A stretch of DNA of 64,000 nt from Caldilineaceae bacterium (lineage in GTDB: Bacteria > Chloroflexota > Anaerolineae > Caldilineales > Caldilineaceae): positions 1-64,000 of the forward strand of contig JACKBC010000038.1 in assembly GCA_020634755.1 (NCBI GenBank), given 5' to 3'. This document shows, piece after piece, positions 18,471 through 27,358 of the stretch (positions are counted from its first letter, which is position 1; each line of letters opens with the position of its first letter). The notes below the pieces were generated by a model that did not search any database, had not been told where the DNA came from, and saw nothing but the letters and a program-made list of their open reading frames with translations. The position numbers and the translations under genes are program-made.

Positions 18471-19727
18471 TCAATGGCTAGCGGCGGGTGTGGCGATCTG
18501 CCAGTAATGAGGAGGTTGCAGCACGCCTTTGCTGTTCAGCGCATTGTAGACGCAGAGCGGATAGACCCGCAGATGATAATCATAGGGATAATTCCAGTTC
18601 TGTTCATAAATACCCACGTCCACAAAATATTGGCCTTCTGCCAAATCGAGCCGGTCCAGTTGCAGCGTAACTTGGCCTTCGCCCAGCAAGGTGGGCACCT
18701 GCACATTCTGCGCTTGCGTGTTGGATTCAAAACAGACAAAGCCGTCTTCACGCGTGAGCATGACGCTGAAAATGGGCGCGCTGATGGCTTGCGCGGCGCG
18801 ATAGCCAATCTGCACCTGGAGCGAGGCCCCATTGCCTACTTGCTGCACTTCCTGGCCAAACCAATCAAGCACACGCACATGCGCGATTGCGAGCTCTTGC
18901 GAACCAAAGCGATTTTCATTTAACTTGAGCGCGGCTGGCGGCATTATGGGCTGATTGGATGGCGGCAGCAGCATCTGCTGTTGTTGCTCGTCGCCGGTGG
19001 CGGCAAGGTATTGGCGCAACACGCTGTCGGTATCGCCATACGCAGCGACCTGACCTGCGTGCAGCCAGATGGCCTCATCACACAAGCGCTGCACCAGCAG
19101 CGGGTCATGGCTGACCAGCACAATTGTGCAGCCCTGTTCTTTGAAGCGATTGATGCGCTCTAAACATTTGCGCTGAAACGCCAGATCGCCAACGGCTAAA
19201 ATTTCATCGATCAGCAGAATATCTGGATCGATGTGGGCGGCCACGGCAAAGGCCAGGCGCATTTGCATGCCGGTGCTGTAGGTGCGCAGCGGATCGTCAA
19301 TGCGCTGCGCCAGTTCTGCAAATTCCACAATATCTGTAAACCGTTGGTGACCTCGCGGCGCGTCAACCCGGCAATGACGCCGCTTACATAGATGTTTTCG
19401 CGCCCGGTCAGGTCGGGGTGAAAGCCTGCGCCTAAATCCAGCAGCGCCCCAATGCGTCCGTGCAGCGAGAGGGCGCCTGCGTCGGGCCGGCTAATTTTGC
19501 CCAGCAGCCGCAGCAGGGTCGATTTGCCGGCGCCGTTGCTGCCCACAATGCCCAGCGTGCGTCCACTGTCTGATGGTAAAATTGACGTTGTGCAAGGCCC
19601 AGGTGCGCCGCGTGGGGCGCAGGTAATTGAACCCGTGCGCCAACACTTCGCCCAGCGTGGTGGGCCGTTTGGCAGAAAAGTGTGCATATTGCTTGCCCAG
19701 ATTGTGAGCCACAATTGCGTGATGCAT
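18471..19727 (-). pseudogene. Polysaccharide-export ABC ATPase (Wzt-like), two frameshifts
   Basis: It starts at the ATG at 19727, directly after the permease stop. In order: N-terminus MHHAIVAHNLGKQYAHFSA; frame break near 19570; Walker A VGSNGAGKSTLLRLLG, Q-loop region LLDLGAGFHPDLTGRENI; second break near 19345; signature region TYSTGMQMRLAF, Walker B DILLIDEILAVGDLAF, H-loop VSHD. The last ~130 residues form a beta-rich Wzt C-terminal-like domain that in O-antigen exporters recognises the capped glycan end. The long N-terminal insertion before Walker A also fits the KpsT/Wzt/TagH group. Each break is cured by one base, so sequence error is as likely as real inactivation. Confidence 0.8.
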
Positions 19728-21008
19728 TTATAGTTCCTCAACAAAGCGGTAGCTGGCCCGCATAAAGAGACGATAGCCGCCATACAATAAACAGATTGAG
19801 ATGCCGGCCAATACGAGAAGCGGTTGCAGCGTCGGCAGCTCATTGCTCAACAGGATCGCTCGGTATGCATTGACCAGGTGTACAATCGGATTGAGCGCAT
19901 AGATAGCCTGCCAGCGCTGGGGAATGCTCTCGGCGTCGTAGAAGATCGGCGTCAGATAAAAGCCCAGCAATAGCGCCACGGTGACCAGATGCTGCATATC
20001 GCGCAGGGTCACCTGGAGGGTGGCGAGAAAATAGGCCACGCTGAGTGTAAAGAGAAATTGCAGCACCACAATGGCCGGCAGCGCCAAAATCGGCAGCGTC
20101 GGCGCAATGCCGGACGCGGCCAGGAAAAGCAGCACAATGGGCAGCGCCAGCACAAAGTGAATCAAATTGGTGCTAATGGTCACAATCGGTAAAATCGCCG
20201 CCGGGAAATCGGGCCGCTTGATCAAATTGCCGCTATCTACAATCGAGGCTGTTGCGCCCAACAATGAAGTTTGCAGCCAGTTCCACGCCAGCAGCCCAAT
20301 AAAAAGATAGAGCGTATAGTGGGGAATCTGCAAAGGCAACACGTAGCGAAAGACAAAGCTAAAAACCATGACCTGCAGCAATGGGTTCAGCAACGACCAG
20401 GCAAAGCCCAAAATGGAGCGGCGGTAACGCAGCTTTAGATCGCGCGCCACCAGTTCGCGCAAAAGGTCACGCTGATAGATCCAGCTGTGCGGGGCCAGCG
20501 CTTCCAGCTTGGCCGTCAGCGTCGGGTTTCTGCGCATCAGCACAAAGAGCCCCATCCCGGCTATACTTAGCCCGCCCCACATGAGCCACGTGGATATGGG
20601 ATAATGAGCAGCTGGTTCTGTGGCCACTTCTGTGTCCGCTACTGTGTCTGCTTCTGTGGTTACTCTTATCACATCTTCAGGAGGCGCTTTTGTGGCCTCG
20701 TTTGCGCCCGCTTCTGTAGCCGCCGCGGGCGTCTGTGGAACATTCCCCATTTCAATGAGCTGATCGTCTTTGGCCAACGTTTGGTAATCTTTGTCCGCCG
20801 GTGCATCCCACAGCTGCTGGCTGACGCCGTCCTGCGTTTGGGTAACCAAAAAGCCATAATCAATGCTGGCGCCTGCCGGCACGCGCAGCGTTGTGACGAA
20901 TTTGTCGTCCTGGCGCTGCATGGTCGTATACATTACCTGGTCCGTGATCACCGTATCGGCGGGGAACAGGCCGGGCAGGGCATGGGTCAAGCCAGCCGTT
21001 GAGTTCAC
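19728..21008 (-). CDS. Polysaccharide-export ABC permease (Wzm/TagG-like) with N-terminal beta domain
   Basis: 426 residues from a GTG at 21008. Residues ~150-426 are an ABC-2 permease: DLLRELVARDLKLRYRRSIL is the amphipathic entry motif, followed by about six membrane helices. It is the membrane half of an exporter that moves lipid-linked polysaccharide out of the cytoplasm. Unusually, it begins with about 75 residues of a beta domain (RVPAGASIDYGFLVTQTQDG) that is homologous to the twice-repeated domain in the GT protein at 22.7-24.2 kb, then a Thr/Ala/Glu-rich linker and one extra helix (about 140-160). The start is uncertain: an ATG at 21063 in another frame lies 6 bp after the previous stop and would need one frame correction. 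It abuts the ATPase gene exactly. Confidence 0.83.
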   Translation of the reverse strand: MNSTAGLTHALPGLFPADTVITDQVMYTTMQRQDDKFVTTLRVPAGASIDYGFLVTQTQDGVSQQLWDAPADKDYQTLAKDDQLIEMGNVPQTPAAATEAGANEATKAPPEDVIRVTTEADTVADTEVATEPAAHYPISTWLMWGGLSIAGMGLFVLMRRNPTLTAKLEALAPHSWIYQRDLLRELVARDLKLRYRRSILGFAWSLLNPLLQVMVFSFVFRYVLPLQIPHYTLYLFIGLLAWNWLQTSLLGATASIVDSGNLIKRPDFPAAILPIVTISTNLIHFVLALPIVLLFLAASGIAPTLPILALPAIVVLQFLFTLSVAYFLATLQVTLRDMQHLVTVALLLGFYLTPIFYDAESIPQRWQAIYALNPIVHLVNAYRAILLSNELPTLQPLLVLAGISICLLYGGYRLFMRASYRFVEEL

Positions 21009-21068
21009 ACCGCGCGAGATGCTGTCGGTCCGCGGGCGGTACAGTGGATTCCCAAATGGTCATCTCGG

Positions 21069-22678
21069 TTACCGCTGACGCGGCAAGTTTGGCGTTTGCA
21101 CCAGCTGATCTGCATCGGCTATTTGGCAGATTACGCCGGCGCTGGTCTGTTTCTTAAAAACGCAGTGCTCATCCAGATATGCGAGAAAGGACGGATGTTC
21201 TTGCCAAAGTTCCCAATAGTGCTGGTCGACAATGGCAAACCAATCGGCGCCGCGGTCGCGCAGCGATTCAAACATGGCCACCGCCACGTTGTTATCAGCC
21301 GGAAAGTGCGTCCAGTCGTAATCGAGCGCCGGCGGTGGAAAGCCCCAGCCGCGCCGATAGCTGTAGTAAAGCGGCACCGGGTCGCCATAGCTGCTGCCAA
21401 TGCTTATCACCAGGTCGCCAGGCTGCGTGATCCGCAATGCCTTCCAGGCCCAGCCGGAATCCGCACAGGAGCGAGAGAATGCAACGCGTGCTCGATAGCC
21501 AGTCGATCAGCGCTGGTACAGTAGTGCCGCGGTGTGGAAAGCGCGCCCAGCAGCGGTCGCTTCTGGTTGTTAAAAAAGCGGAACAGACCCAGCAGAGTTG
21601 CCCCAGCCAGCGCCGCAATGGCCGGGCTGAGAATGTGTAGATTCCACGGATTATCGACCAGCTCTTTGGCGCCAAAGGTATAGTAGATGACGCCGGCCAC
21701 CAGCCACCAGTGGAAAAACCAGGGCGCAACTGGTTTGCGCCTGGGTCGCGGAACTGCTGTACGAAGCCGTTAAGTCCCTGGAGCCGCGCCGCAAAAGTCA
21801 ACAGCCCCAAACCCCACGGCCATCTATCACCAAAACCATAGCCACGTGGTCAGGTGAAATTGGAGCTTGGGCAAGAAATAGTCTTGCGCCAGCCAGCGGC
21901 TCAGCCCATCGTCCCACAGCCAGTTGCCATCACCGGCAAAGTGATAGGGCGGATAGGTGTAGGCCAGATGGCGCGCCCACAGATAGTACGCCGCCACCGG
22001 CACGAGCGTCAGCACACCCACGAGAACGAGCTTGAGCGTTTTGGGCAGCCAGTTGGCGCGGCGCGCGTACAGAATGGCCACCGCGGCGTATACAGCGGGC
22101 AAACCCACGATCAGCCCCGGGATTTTGGTGCAAAAGCCCCATGCGCCGACAATGCCTGCCGCAACCAGATAGCGCGTGCGGTCGGTTTGCAGATAGGCTA
22201 CAATGAGCCAAAGGCAGGTCACCACCAGCGCCACCATGGCCGGGTCTGGAATAAAGGAACGATCCACAATTACGCTGCCCGGCAAGACCGCCATCATGGC
22301 GGCGGCGGCCAGGGCCTGCTTTTCCCCAAACAGCCGGCGCACGAGGAGGAAGAGCGCGTAAATTCCCCACAGCCCAAAGAGAATGGTAATCGTGCGTCCG
22401 ATCCAGTCGTATTGGCCAATGGCGGCAAAAAGCAGTGCCGCAATATAGCTGACGGTTTGGAACTCGCGCCCCTGATAGTTGGGGCCGGGGCCAGACCAAT
22501 TGACTTCAGGATACAAAATGTTCCAATTGGTGCGGTAATAGTTCTCCGCCATCATGGCCACGCTTACCTGGCGCCAGCTAAAGGCGTCGGTAAAGGGCTG
22601 CGTAACCTGATAAAAGCGCAGCCCCGCGGCCAGCAGCAGAATGCTCAACAAAAGGAGGGTGGTTCGTTTGATGTTCAT
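21069..22678 (-). pseudogene. GT-C fold glycosyltransferase (GT39-like), frameshifted
   Basis: It starts at the ATG at 22678, overlapping the previous stop by 4 nt (ATGA). The N-terminal 284 residues are intact: membrane helix, AFSWRQVSVAMMAENYYR with conserved loop residues, then about six helices, and ARHLAYTYPPYHFAG. At 21829 the frame ends early. The rest is readable only by switching: LGLLTFAARLQGLNGFVQQF (near 21790), VIYYTFGAKELVDNPWNLHI (near 21690-21630), and ISIGSSYGDPVPLYYSYRRG to a stop at 21069. At least three indels within 450 bp. When repaired it would be a ~535-residue lipid-sugar-dependent transferase like its neighbour at 16.6 kb. Confidence 0.78.
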
Positions 22679-24198
22679 AGTTCTTGATAGACCATTCTGG
22701 GCAGATTTTGCCGGCTCCGTTGCCAAAGGGAAGAAAGTGCCTGCACCACCAAGATGATAAGCAGCGGCTGCAATGGCTCGCTGTGGCGCGCATTGCCAAA
22801 CGTAATGGCATGAATCAACGTGAAATAGCCGCACATCATCAAAATTGGCATATACGGCCCAAGCTGTCGGTGCAGAATCACGACGGCCATGAGTGCGCCA
22901 ATGGGCAACAGCAGGCGCGTAATGTAGGTAAATGGAATGGCGGTGGCGCCCGCAACGGCCTGGATGTAGAGCACAATGGCGTAAGAATGCCCAAATGCCC
23001 AATATGACGCGGCCAAAAATAGCGGGTAGATTGGCGTGCGTCCCGGCCACTGAAAAAACTCACCTTGCAGTAGCGCCGTAGCCAAATAGTCATAGCCTGC
23101 TTCATCGCCGGCCAGCCGAGCCGAAGTATCCGGCAGGTGTTGATTGGTATCCCATGCTGCCCAGAGGCGCACGGCCAAACCAAGCAGCGTCAAAACAACG
23201 AGCGCACGCTTTGCCGCTGTGGTGTTGCGTCCCACGTCCGCGCGCGCCAAGAGCAGGCCCATACAAAGCAGAATGATCACGCCATATAGCAAGTACAACC
23301 CGACCTCTGCTGGGCCGTTGGCAAATCCCGGCACTTGGGCCAGTGATATTTGCGTCTGAACGTCAATGCGGCCAGATTGATTCACGGTTTGCTGGTATGT
23401 GGGATCGCCATCCCAGATTGCGCTGATGGCGCGCCCATCCTGCTTGCGCGTGATCAGAAACCCATAATCCAAAATGGTATCCGCAGGTACTTGCAGTTCT
23501 GCCGCAAAGCTTTCCGCGCTTTGCTGCATGGGCGTATGCATTAATCCATCCCGCAGGGCTGTTCCGGCTGGCTGTATTTCCGGTGGCACAGGCTGCCAGC
23601 CGTTGACGCCCCATACCAACATGACCTCACCCGCTGCTGGCGCTTGGTAATGAATCTCCTGCTGCACCAATGGGGGGTCCAGCACAATTGTCGATTCTAC
23701 TTGGATGACGCCGTCTTGTAGAGCCGTTTGCTGAAAGTTGGCGCTGCCATCATAAATTGCCTTCAGCTCGCTCCCGTCGCGCTTTTGGGATATGAGAAAG
23801 CCGTACTCTACCGTCGCACCTTGAGGCGCCGGGATTTTGGCCACAAAGCGAGTCCCCTGGGCCTCCATGGGCGAATGCATGATCTCTTCGTCGACAATCG
23901 TGCCGGCGGGACGCATCTCTTCTGTCACAACACCCCAGCCATTGATGCCCCAAACCAATGTTACCTGGCCGGCGTCCGGCGCATCATATTGAATCTCTTG
24001 CTGCACCCAGGTCGTCTCTGCGGACTGGAAAAGGCCATGCGCCCACAGCGGTGCAGGCCGCGCCAGCAGACATGCCACCAATATAGCAAAAGCCGCCCAG
24101 CGCACCTTTTGCCCACGTATGCACGGGGGAATCGGCTGATAGACGCGCTCGTTCATTCGGGGCCGGCACGGCAGCGTATCGGTCGCAAAGCGTTTCAT
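22675..24198 (-). CDS. Membrane protein: two E-set-like beta domains fused to a shortened GT-C region
   Basis: 507 residues from the ATG at 24198, which overlaps the upstream stop by 4 nt. A signal-like helix ending RPAPLWAHG is followed by two tandem copies of a ~115-residue beta domain (TLVWGINGWGVV...VEYGFLISQKRDGSELKA and MLVWGVNGWQPV...LDYGFLITRKQDGRAIS). Its VNGW core resembles the E-set/glycogen-binding type fold. Then come a helix (LYLLYGVIILLCMGLLLA) and a GT39-like part: RLAGDEAGYDYLATALLQG, GRTPIYPLFLAASYWAFG, and a terminal FGNARHSEPLQPLL. The middle ~150-200 residues of a normal GT-C enzyme seem missing, so catalysis is doubtful. Role inferred: glycan binding or assembly at the outer membrane face. 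Confidence 0.72.
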   Translation of the reverse strand: MKRFATDTLPCRPRMNERVYQPIPPCIRGQKVRWAAFAILVACLLARPAPLWAHGLFQSAETTWVQQEIQYDAPDAGQVTLVWGINGWGVVTEEMRPAGTIVDEEIMHSPMEAQGTRFVAKIPAPQGATVEYGFLISQKRDGSELKAIYDGSANFQQTALQDGVIQVESTIVLDPPLVQQEIHYQAPAAGEVMLVWGVNGWQPVPPEIQPAGTALRDGLMHTPMQQSAESFAAELQVPADTILDYGFLITRKQDGRAISAIWDGDPTYQQTVNQSGRIDVQTQISLAQVPGFANGPAEVGLYLLYGVIILLCMGLLLARADVGRNTTAAKRALVVLTLLGLAVRLWAAWDTNQHLPDTSARLAGDEAGYDYLATALLQGEFFQWPGRTPIYPLFLAASYWAFGHSYAIVLYIQAVAGATAIPFTYITRLLLPIGALMAVVILHRQLGPYMPILMMCGYFTLIHAITFGNARHSEPLQPLLIILVVQALSSLWQRSRQNLPRMVYQEL

Positions 24199-25898
24199 GA
24201 CCCGATGGCCTCTAGGTTCAGGTTGCGCCTTTGCTGTACAGTCGGCGCCGTGCGCTCGGTCTCCAGTTGGTTGGGCGCTGTTTGACGTTGGGCAACGGGT
24301 ATGTAGGTGGCGCTGCGCCCCAGCCGTTTGGCCCGCCGCCGCGAGGCGAAGAAGGCGCCAAAGCCCATCAAGTTGCCCCACATCTCCAGCAGAATGAGCG
24401 CCAGCGGAAATTGGTTGGCGCCCCACCACCACTGTTTGAAGCGCCAAATATAGGCCATGGGCAGTTCACAGAAAATGCGCACCAGCCCGCGCAGATCGCC
24501 ATCGTTGCGCGCCAGCGTCAGATGATAGCAGACGCCGCCTTTGCTGTAGTTATAGAGCTGCTTGCGCAAGGCCGGCATGGTGCGGCGATGTTTGTGCCAC
24601 ACATAGGCTTCGGGTTCGTAGAAAACGGTATACCCGGCTTTGAGCACTTTGTAAAAAACATAGGTGTCTTCACCCACGCCCGAGGGCATGCCCGGACCCA
24701 GCGATTCTTCCATGAGACCAATCTCGGGGTGCGTAAAGATGGTGGTGCGAAATGCGGCATTGGCCGTGGCGCCCAAGCGCCAGGTGGGCACGGAAAAAAA
24801 GCGGTGCGATTCAAACCAGTCGCCATTGACTTCAAAGCGTTCGAAGCCGCGGCCCAGGCCACCATACCATTCAAAATAGTGCTGGGCGGGCGTCTCCAAT
24901 TCATAGGGCAATACGTTGCCGGTTACGACCATGACATCGCTGCGCGCAAAGGGCGCGACCAGTCGTTCCACCCAGTCGGGCGGTGCAATCACATCGTCAT
25001 CGGTGGCGATGGCAATCTCGCCCGTGCAGGCCACAAACCCGGCGTTGCGCGCATAGGCCAGCCCTTGGCGCGCTTCGTTGACCAGCACCACCGTGGGAAA
25101 TTCTGCCACCACCGGCGGCGTCAGCCCGGAGGCCGGATTGTTATCCACCACCACAATCTCAATGGGGCGCGGTGATGCTTGGCGCAGCAAGCTCTGTAAA
25201 CAGACGCGCAGATCGTCTGGCCGGTCCAGCGTGGCCACCACAATGGAGACCGGTACGTGGGGCGGCAAGGTGGGCGAAGCCGCGTCGCCGTTGGTCAAGG
25301 CTGGAAAGAAGTGGTCGGCCAGCGCCGTGACCACGCCCGGCCAGGCGGTGGGCTGCGTTCCGCCCAAAGGTTTAAGCAGTTTGATGCCCAGGTTATCGGC
25401 AATGGCTTCACAAAGTTGGTGGGTGGTAACCGGCTGTCCATAGGTGGGAATATAGACATAGCCCAGCGTTTGGCTCTGCCAGACCACGCGCACGGTGATC
25501 ACCGGCTGATCGGCGCCGATGTGGGATATGGCTTGCAGCGGCTGGCTCAGATCCACCGTATGCTCAACGGGCTCTTCCTCTGCGGTGCGGCTGGCGGAGA
25601 GATAGGTCTCTGTCATCGAATTGATAGCCCGTTGCCAAAGCAGATCATCCGGTTGATTCTGATCCGGCTCAATTACCTTGAAGGTAAGATAATCGGCAAT
25701 GGCCTGGCGTAAACGCAGCGCGCTGACCGGCTGGCCGCGATGCTCCAGCTCAAAATGGCCCAGCAGGCGCCCAGCCCAATTCACAAAGATTTTGACCGTT
25801 ATGTAACCGCCAACATCCGTCAAGTCGGTAAGCGGCTGCGCCAGATCGACGCTGCGCACGGCAATCGGCTCGGGGAGTGCTTGTTTTGTCATATCCAT
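24195..25898 (-). CDS. Family 2 glycosyltransferase with two N-terminal accessory domains
   Basis: 567 residues. Residues ~15-90 and ~110-185 are two copies of a small domain (VNWAGRLLGHFELEHRGQPV; VWQSQTLGYVYIPTYGQPVT) that occurs once in each of the next two glycosyltransferases. The GT2 catalytic domain follows (~205-500): VSIVVATLDRPDD, VVVDNNP, the nucleotide-sugar/metal motif AIATDDDVIAPPDW, and GVGEDTYVFYKVL as acceptor-side acidic motif. GT2 enzymes transfer sugars from nucleotide donors to growing chains in the cytoplasm. A C-terminal hydrophobic stretch suggests membrane contact. It lies 6 bp after the previous gene and overlaps the next by 4 nt. Confidence 0.9.
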   Translation of the reverse strand: MDMTKQALPEPIAVRSVDLAQPLTDLTDVGGYITVKIFVNWAGRLLGHFELEHRGQPVSALRLRQAIADYLTFKVIEPDQNQPDDLLWQRAINSMTETYLSASRTAEEEPVEHTVDLSQPLQAISHIGADQPVITVRVVWQSQTLGYVYIPTYGQPVTTHQLCEAIADNLGIKLLKPLGGTQPTAWPGVVTALADHFFPALTNGDAASPTLPPHVPVSIVVATLDRPDDLRVCLQSLLRQASPRPIEIVVVDNNPASGLTPPVVAEFPTVVLVNEARQGLAYARNAGFVACTGEIAIATDDDVIAPPDWVERLVAPFARSDVMVVTGNVLPYELETPAQHYFEWYGGLGRGFERFEVNGDWFESHRFFSVPTWRLGATANAAFRTTIFTHPEIGLMEESLGPGMPSGVGEDTYVFYKVLKAGYTVFYEPEAYVWHKHRRTMPALRKQLYNYSKGGVCYHLTLARNDGDLRGLVRIFCELPMAYIWRFKQWWWGANQFPLALILLEMWGNLMGFGAFFASRRRAKRLGRSATYIPVAQRQTAPNQLETERTAPTVQQRRNLNLEAIGS

Positions 25899-25904
25899 AC
25901 CCTA

Positions 25905-27251
25905 CTATTGCAGCAAATCCAGAACACCGGTGGGAACAGTGGCAGAGGTGGTGGGGTGCAGTGGCCCAAAACGCTCGATAATGGCGGCTGCCTTGCGCCG
26001 CGCCGTTGAATAGCGCGTCAGTCCGCGCAGATAGCCGTCTAGCTCAGCCCAGATGAGGTCGCGCGGAAAGCGGTGGGGGCGCGTTAGCGATTGCGCCAGG
26101 CGTTTGAAATGCCAGTGAATGAGCCACCACCATTGCAGCCACAGAAATTTTTTGCGCTCTTCCGGGTAATGCAGCGCTCCCCGCACATGAAAAGAAGTGA
26201 CGCCCAGCGCATTATTGGCGAGCTGCCGCCGCAATTCCTCGTAGGTGCGGCGGTGGCGATGGCGCACAAAGGCAAGAGGCTCGTAAATGAGCGGGTAACC
26301 TTGGTGCAGCAAGCGGAAGAACATTTCCAGATCTTCGCCGCCATTGGTGACCGTGCCCACGCCCAACGCGGGATCAAAATAGCCAATCAGGTCAAACAGT
26401 CGTCGGCGAAACGCCATATTGGCGCCGGTGCCAAACTTGCCCGCGCCGTGGTAGTGCGCGGTCTGCCGCTGCCATTTGCCTTCAATTTGATAACGCTGGC
26501 GTTCAAAGCCGCGGCCAAAACCGCCATGCACTTCAAACAAAATTTGAGGCTCTGTTTCCAGCTCGTAGGGCACGACCAGCCCTGTAACGGCCATGACGTC
26601 TGGGTTCTCCACAAAGGTCTGGCTCAAGGCAGCCACCCAGTTTGGATCCACCACCACATCATCATCGGTGAAAGCGATGATTTCGCCGCTGGCTTCTAAG
26701 ATGGCTCGGTTGCGCGCCCAGCTTAAACCGGGGCGCGGTTCACGGCAATAGCGCACTTGTGGATAGCGGGTGCGGATCAGGCTCTCGGTGGCATCATTGC
26801 TGGGGGCGTTGTCCACAATCAATATCTCGAGCGCCGCATAGCGAAGCTGGGCAAGGGCATCCAAACAGAGCGCCAAGTCCTCTGTGCGATCGCGCGTGCA
26901 GACGGCGACGGTGACCAGCGGTGTCGGTCCCGCATAGGGTGCGTGTTCAGCGTGCAACAGCTCGGGCAAACTCAATTTGGCGGCGGGCAAGGGCTGCATT
27001 AAGCGATTGCTTATGAGGTGGCGCGCAATCGGCCAACCGTACTGTTCAAGAATGACGCGGCTCATGTCTACAGCCGGGCAGCAGCCGTTGACAACCCCCA
27101 GCTGAACGTAGCCAAGCGGAGCGCCATGCAGCCGCACCAATCCCTTGACGCTGGCATAATGCTCCAGATCGCGGATGGTTTCAATCGGTTGCGTCACTTC
27201 AATATCCACGACCTTTATCGGCTGGTAGCGGGGTATGCGTGGTTGTGTCAT
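25905..27251 (-). CDS. Family 2 glycosyltransferase with N-terminal accessory domain
   Basis: 448 residues from the ATG at 27251; GGGAGAA lies about 8 nt upstream, and the 11 codons further upstream run into repeat copy D. Residues ~10-95 are the shared accessory domain (GLVRLHGAPLGYVQLGVVNG, ILEQYGWPIARHL). The GT2 core starts near residue 115: VTVAVCTRDRTEDLALCL, ILIVDNAPSNDATE, AFTDDDVVVDPNWV and NGGEDLEMFFRLL. It is about 45% like the next gene upstream by eye and probably a tandem duplicate. Donor and acceptor unknown. Confidence 0.92.
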   Translation of the reverse strand: MTQPRIPRYQPIKVVDIEVTQPIETIRDLEHYASVKGLVRLHGAPLGYVQLGVVNGCCPAVDMSRVILEQYGWPIARHLISNRLMQPLPAAKLSLPELLHAEHAPYAGPTPLVTVAVCTRDRTEDLALCLDALAQLRYAALEILIVDNAPSNDATESLIRTRYPQVRYCREPRPGLSWARNRAILEASGEIIAFTDDDVVVDPNWVAALSQTFVENPDVMAVTGLVVPYELETEPQILFEVHGGFGRGFERQRYQIEGKWQRQTAHYHGAGKFGTGANMAFRRRLFDLIGYFDPALGVGTVTNGGEDLEMFFRLLHQGYPLIYEPLAFVRHRHRRTYEELRRQLANNALGVTSFHVRGALHYPEERKKFLWLQWWWLIHWHFKRLAQSLTRPHRFPRDLIWAELDGYLRGLTRYSTARRKAAAIIERFGPLHPTTSATVPTGVLDLLQ

Positions 27252-27270
27252 GCAGGAAATTCTCCCAATC

Positions 27271-27355
27271 TCAGTAGACCGCAATGGCGAGCAAGAGCGT
27301 CGGATTCATCAATCGAGACCGATGCCTATATCGCCCACGCCGTTGCGATGTACTG
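27271..27355 (+). repeat. Dispersed ~85-bp inverted-repeat element, copy D
   Basis: tcagtagaccgcaatggc at the left, ccgttgcgatgtactgca at the right, with the shared core ttcatcaatcgagaccgatg. It fills nearly the whole 107-bp gap between two glycosyltransferase genes and is the only large gap in the upper half of the operon. Confidence 0.7.
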
Positions 27356-27358
27356 CAT

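Noticed and set aside
19340..19580. Programmed frameshifting in the ABC ATPase
   Set aside because: The two breaks lack a slippery heptamer and need different corrections; random indels fit better.
24231..25175. 314-codon plus-strand frame opposite a GT2 gene
   Set aside because: Shadow of the GT2 coding strand; no recognisable motif.
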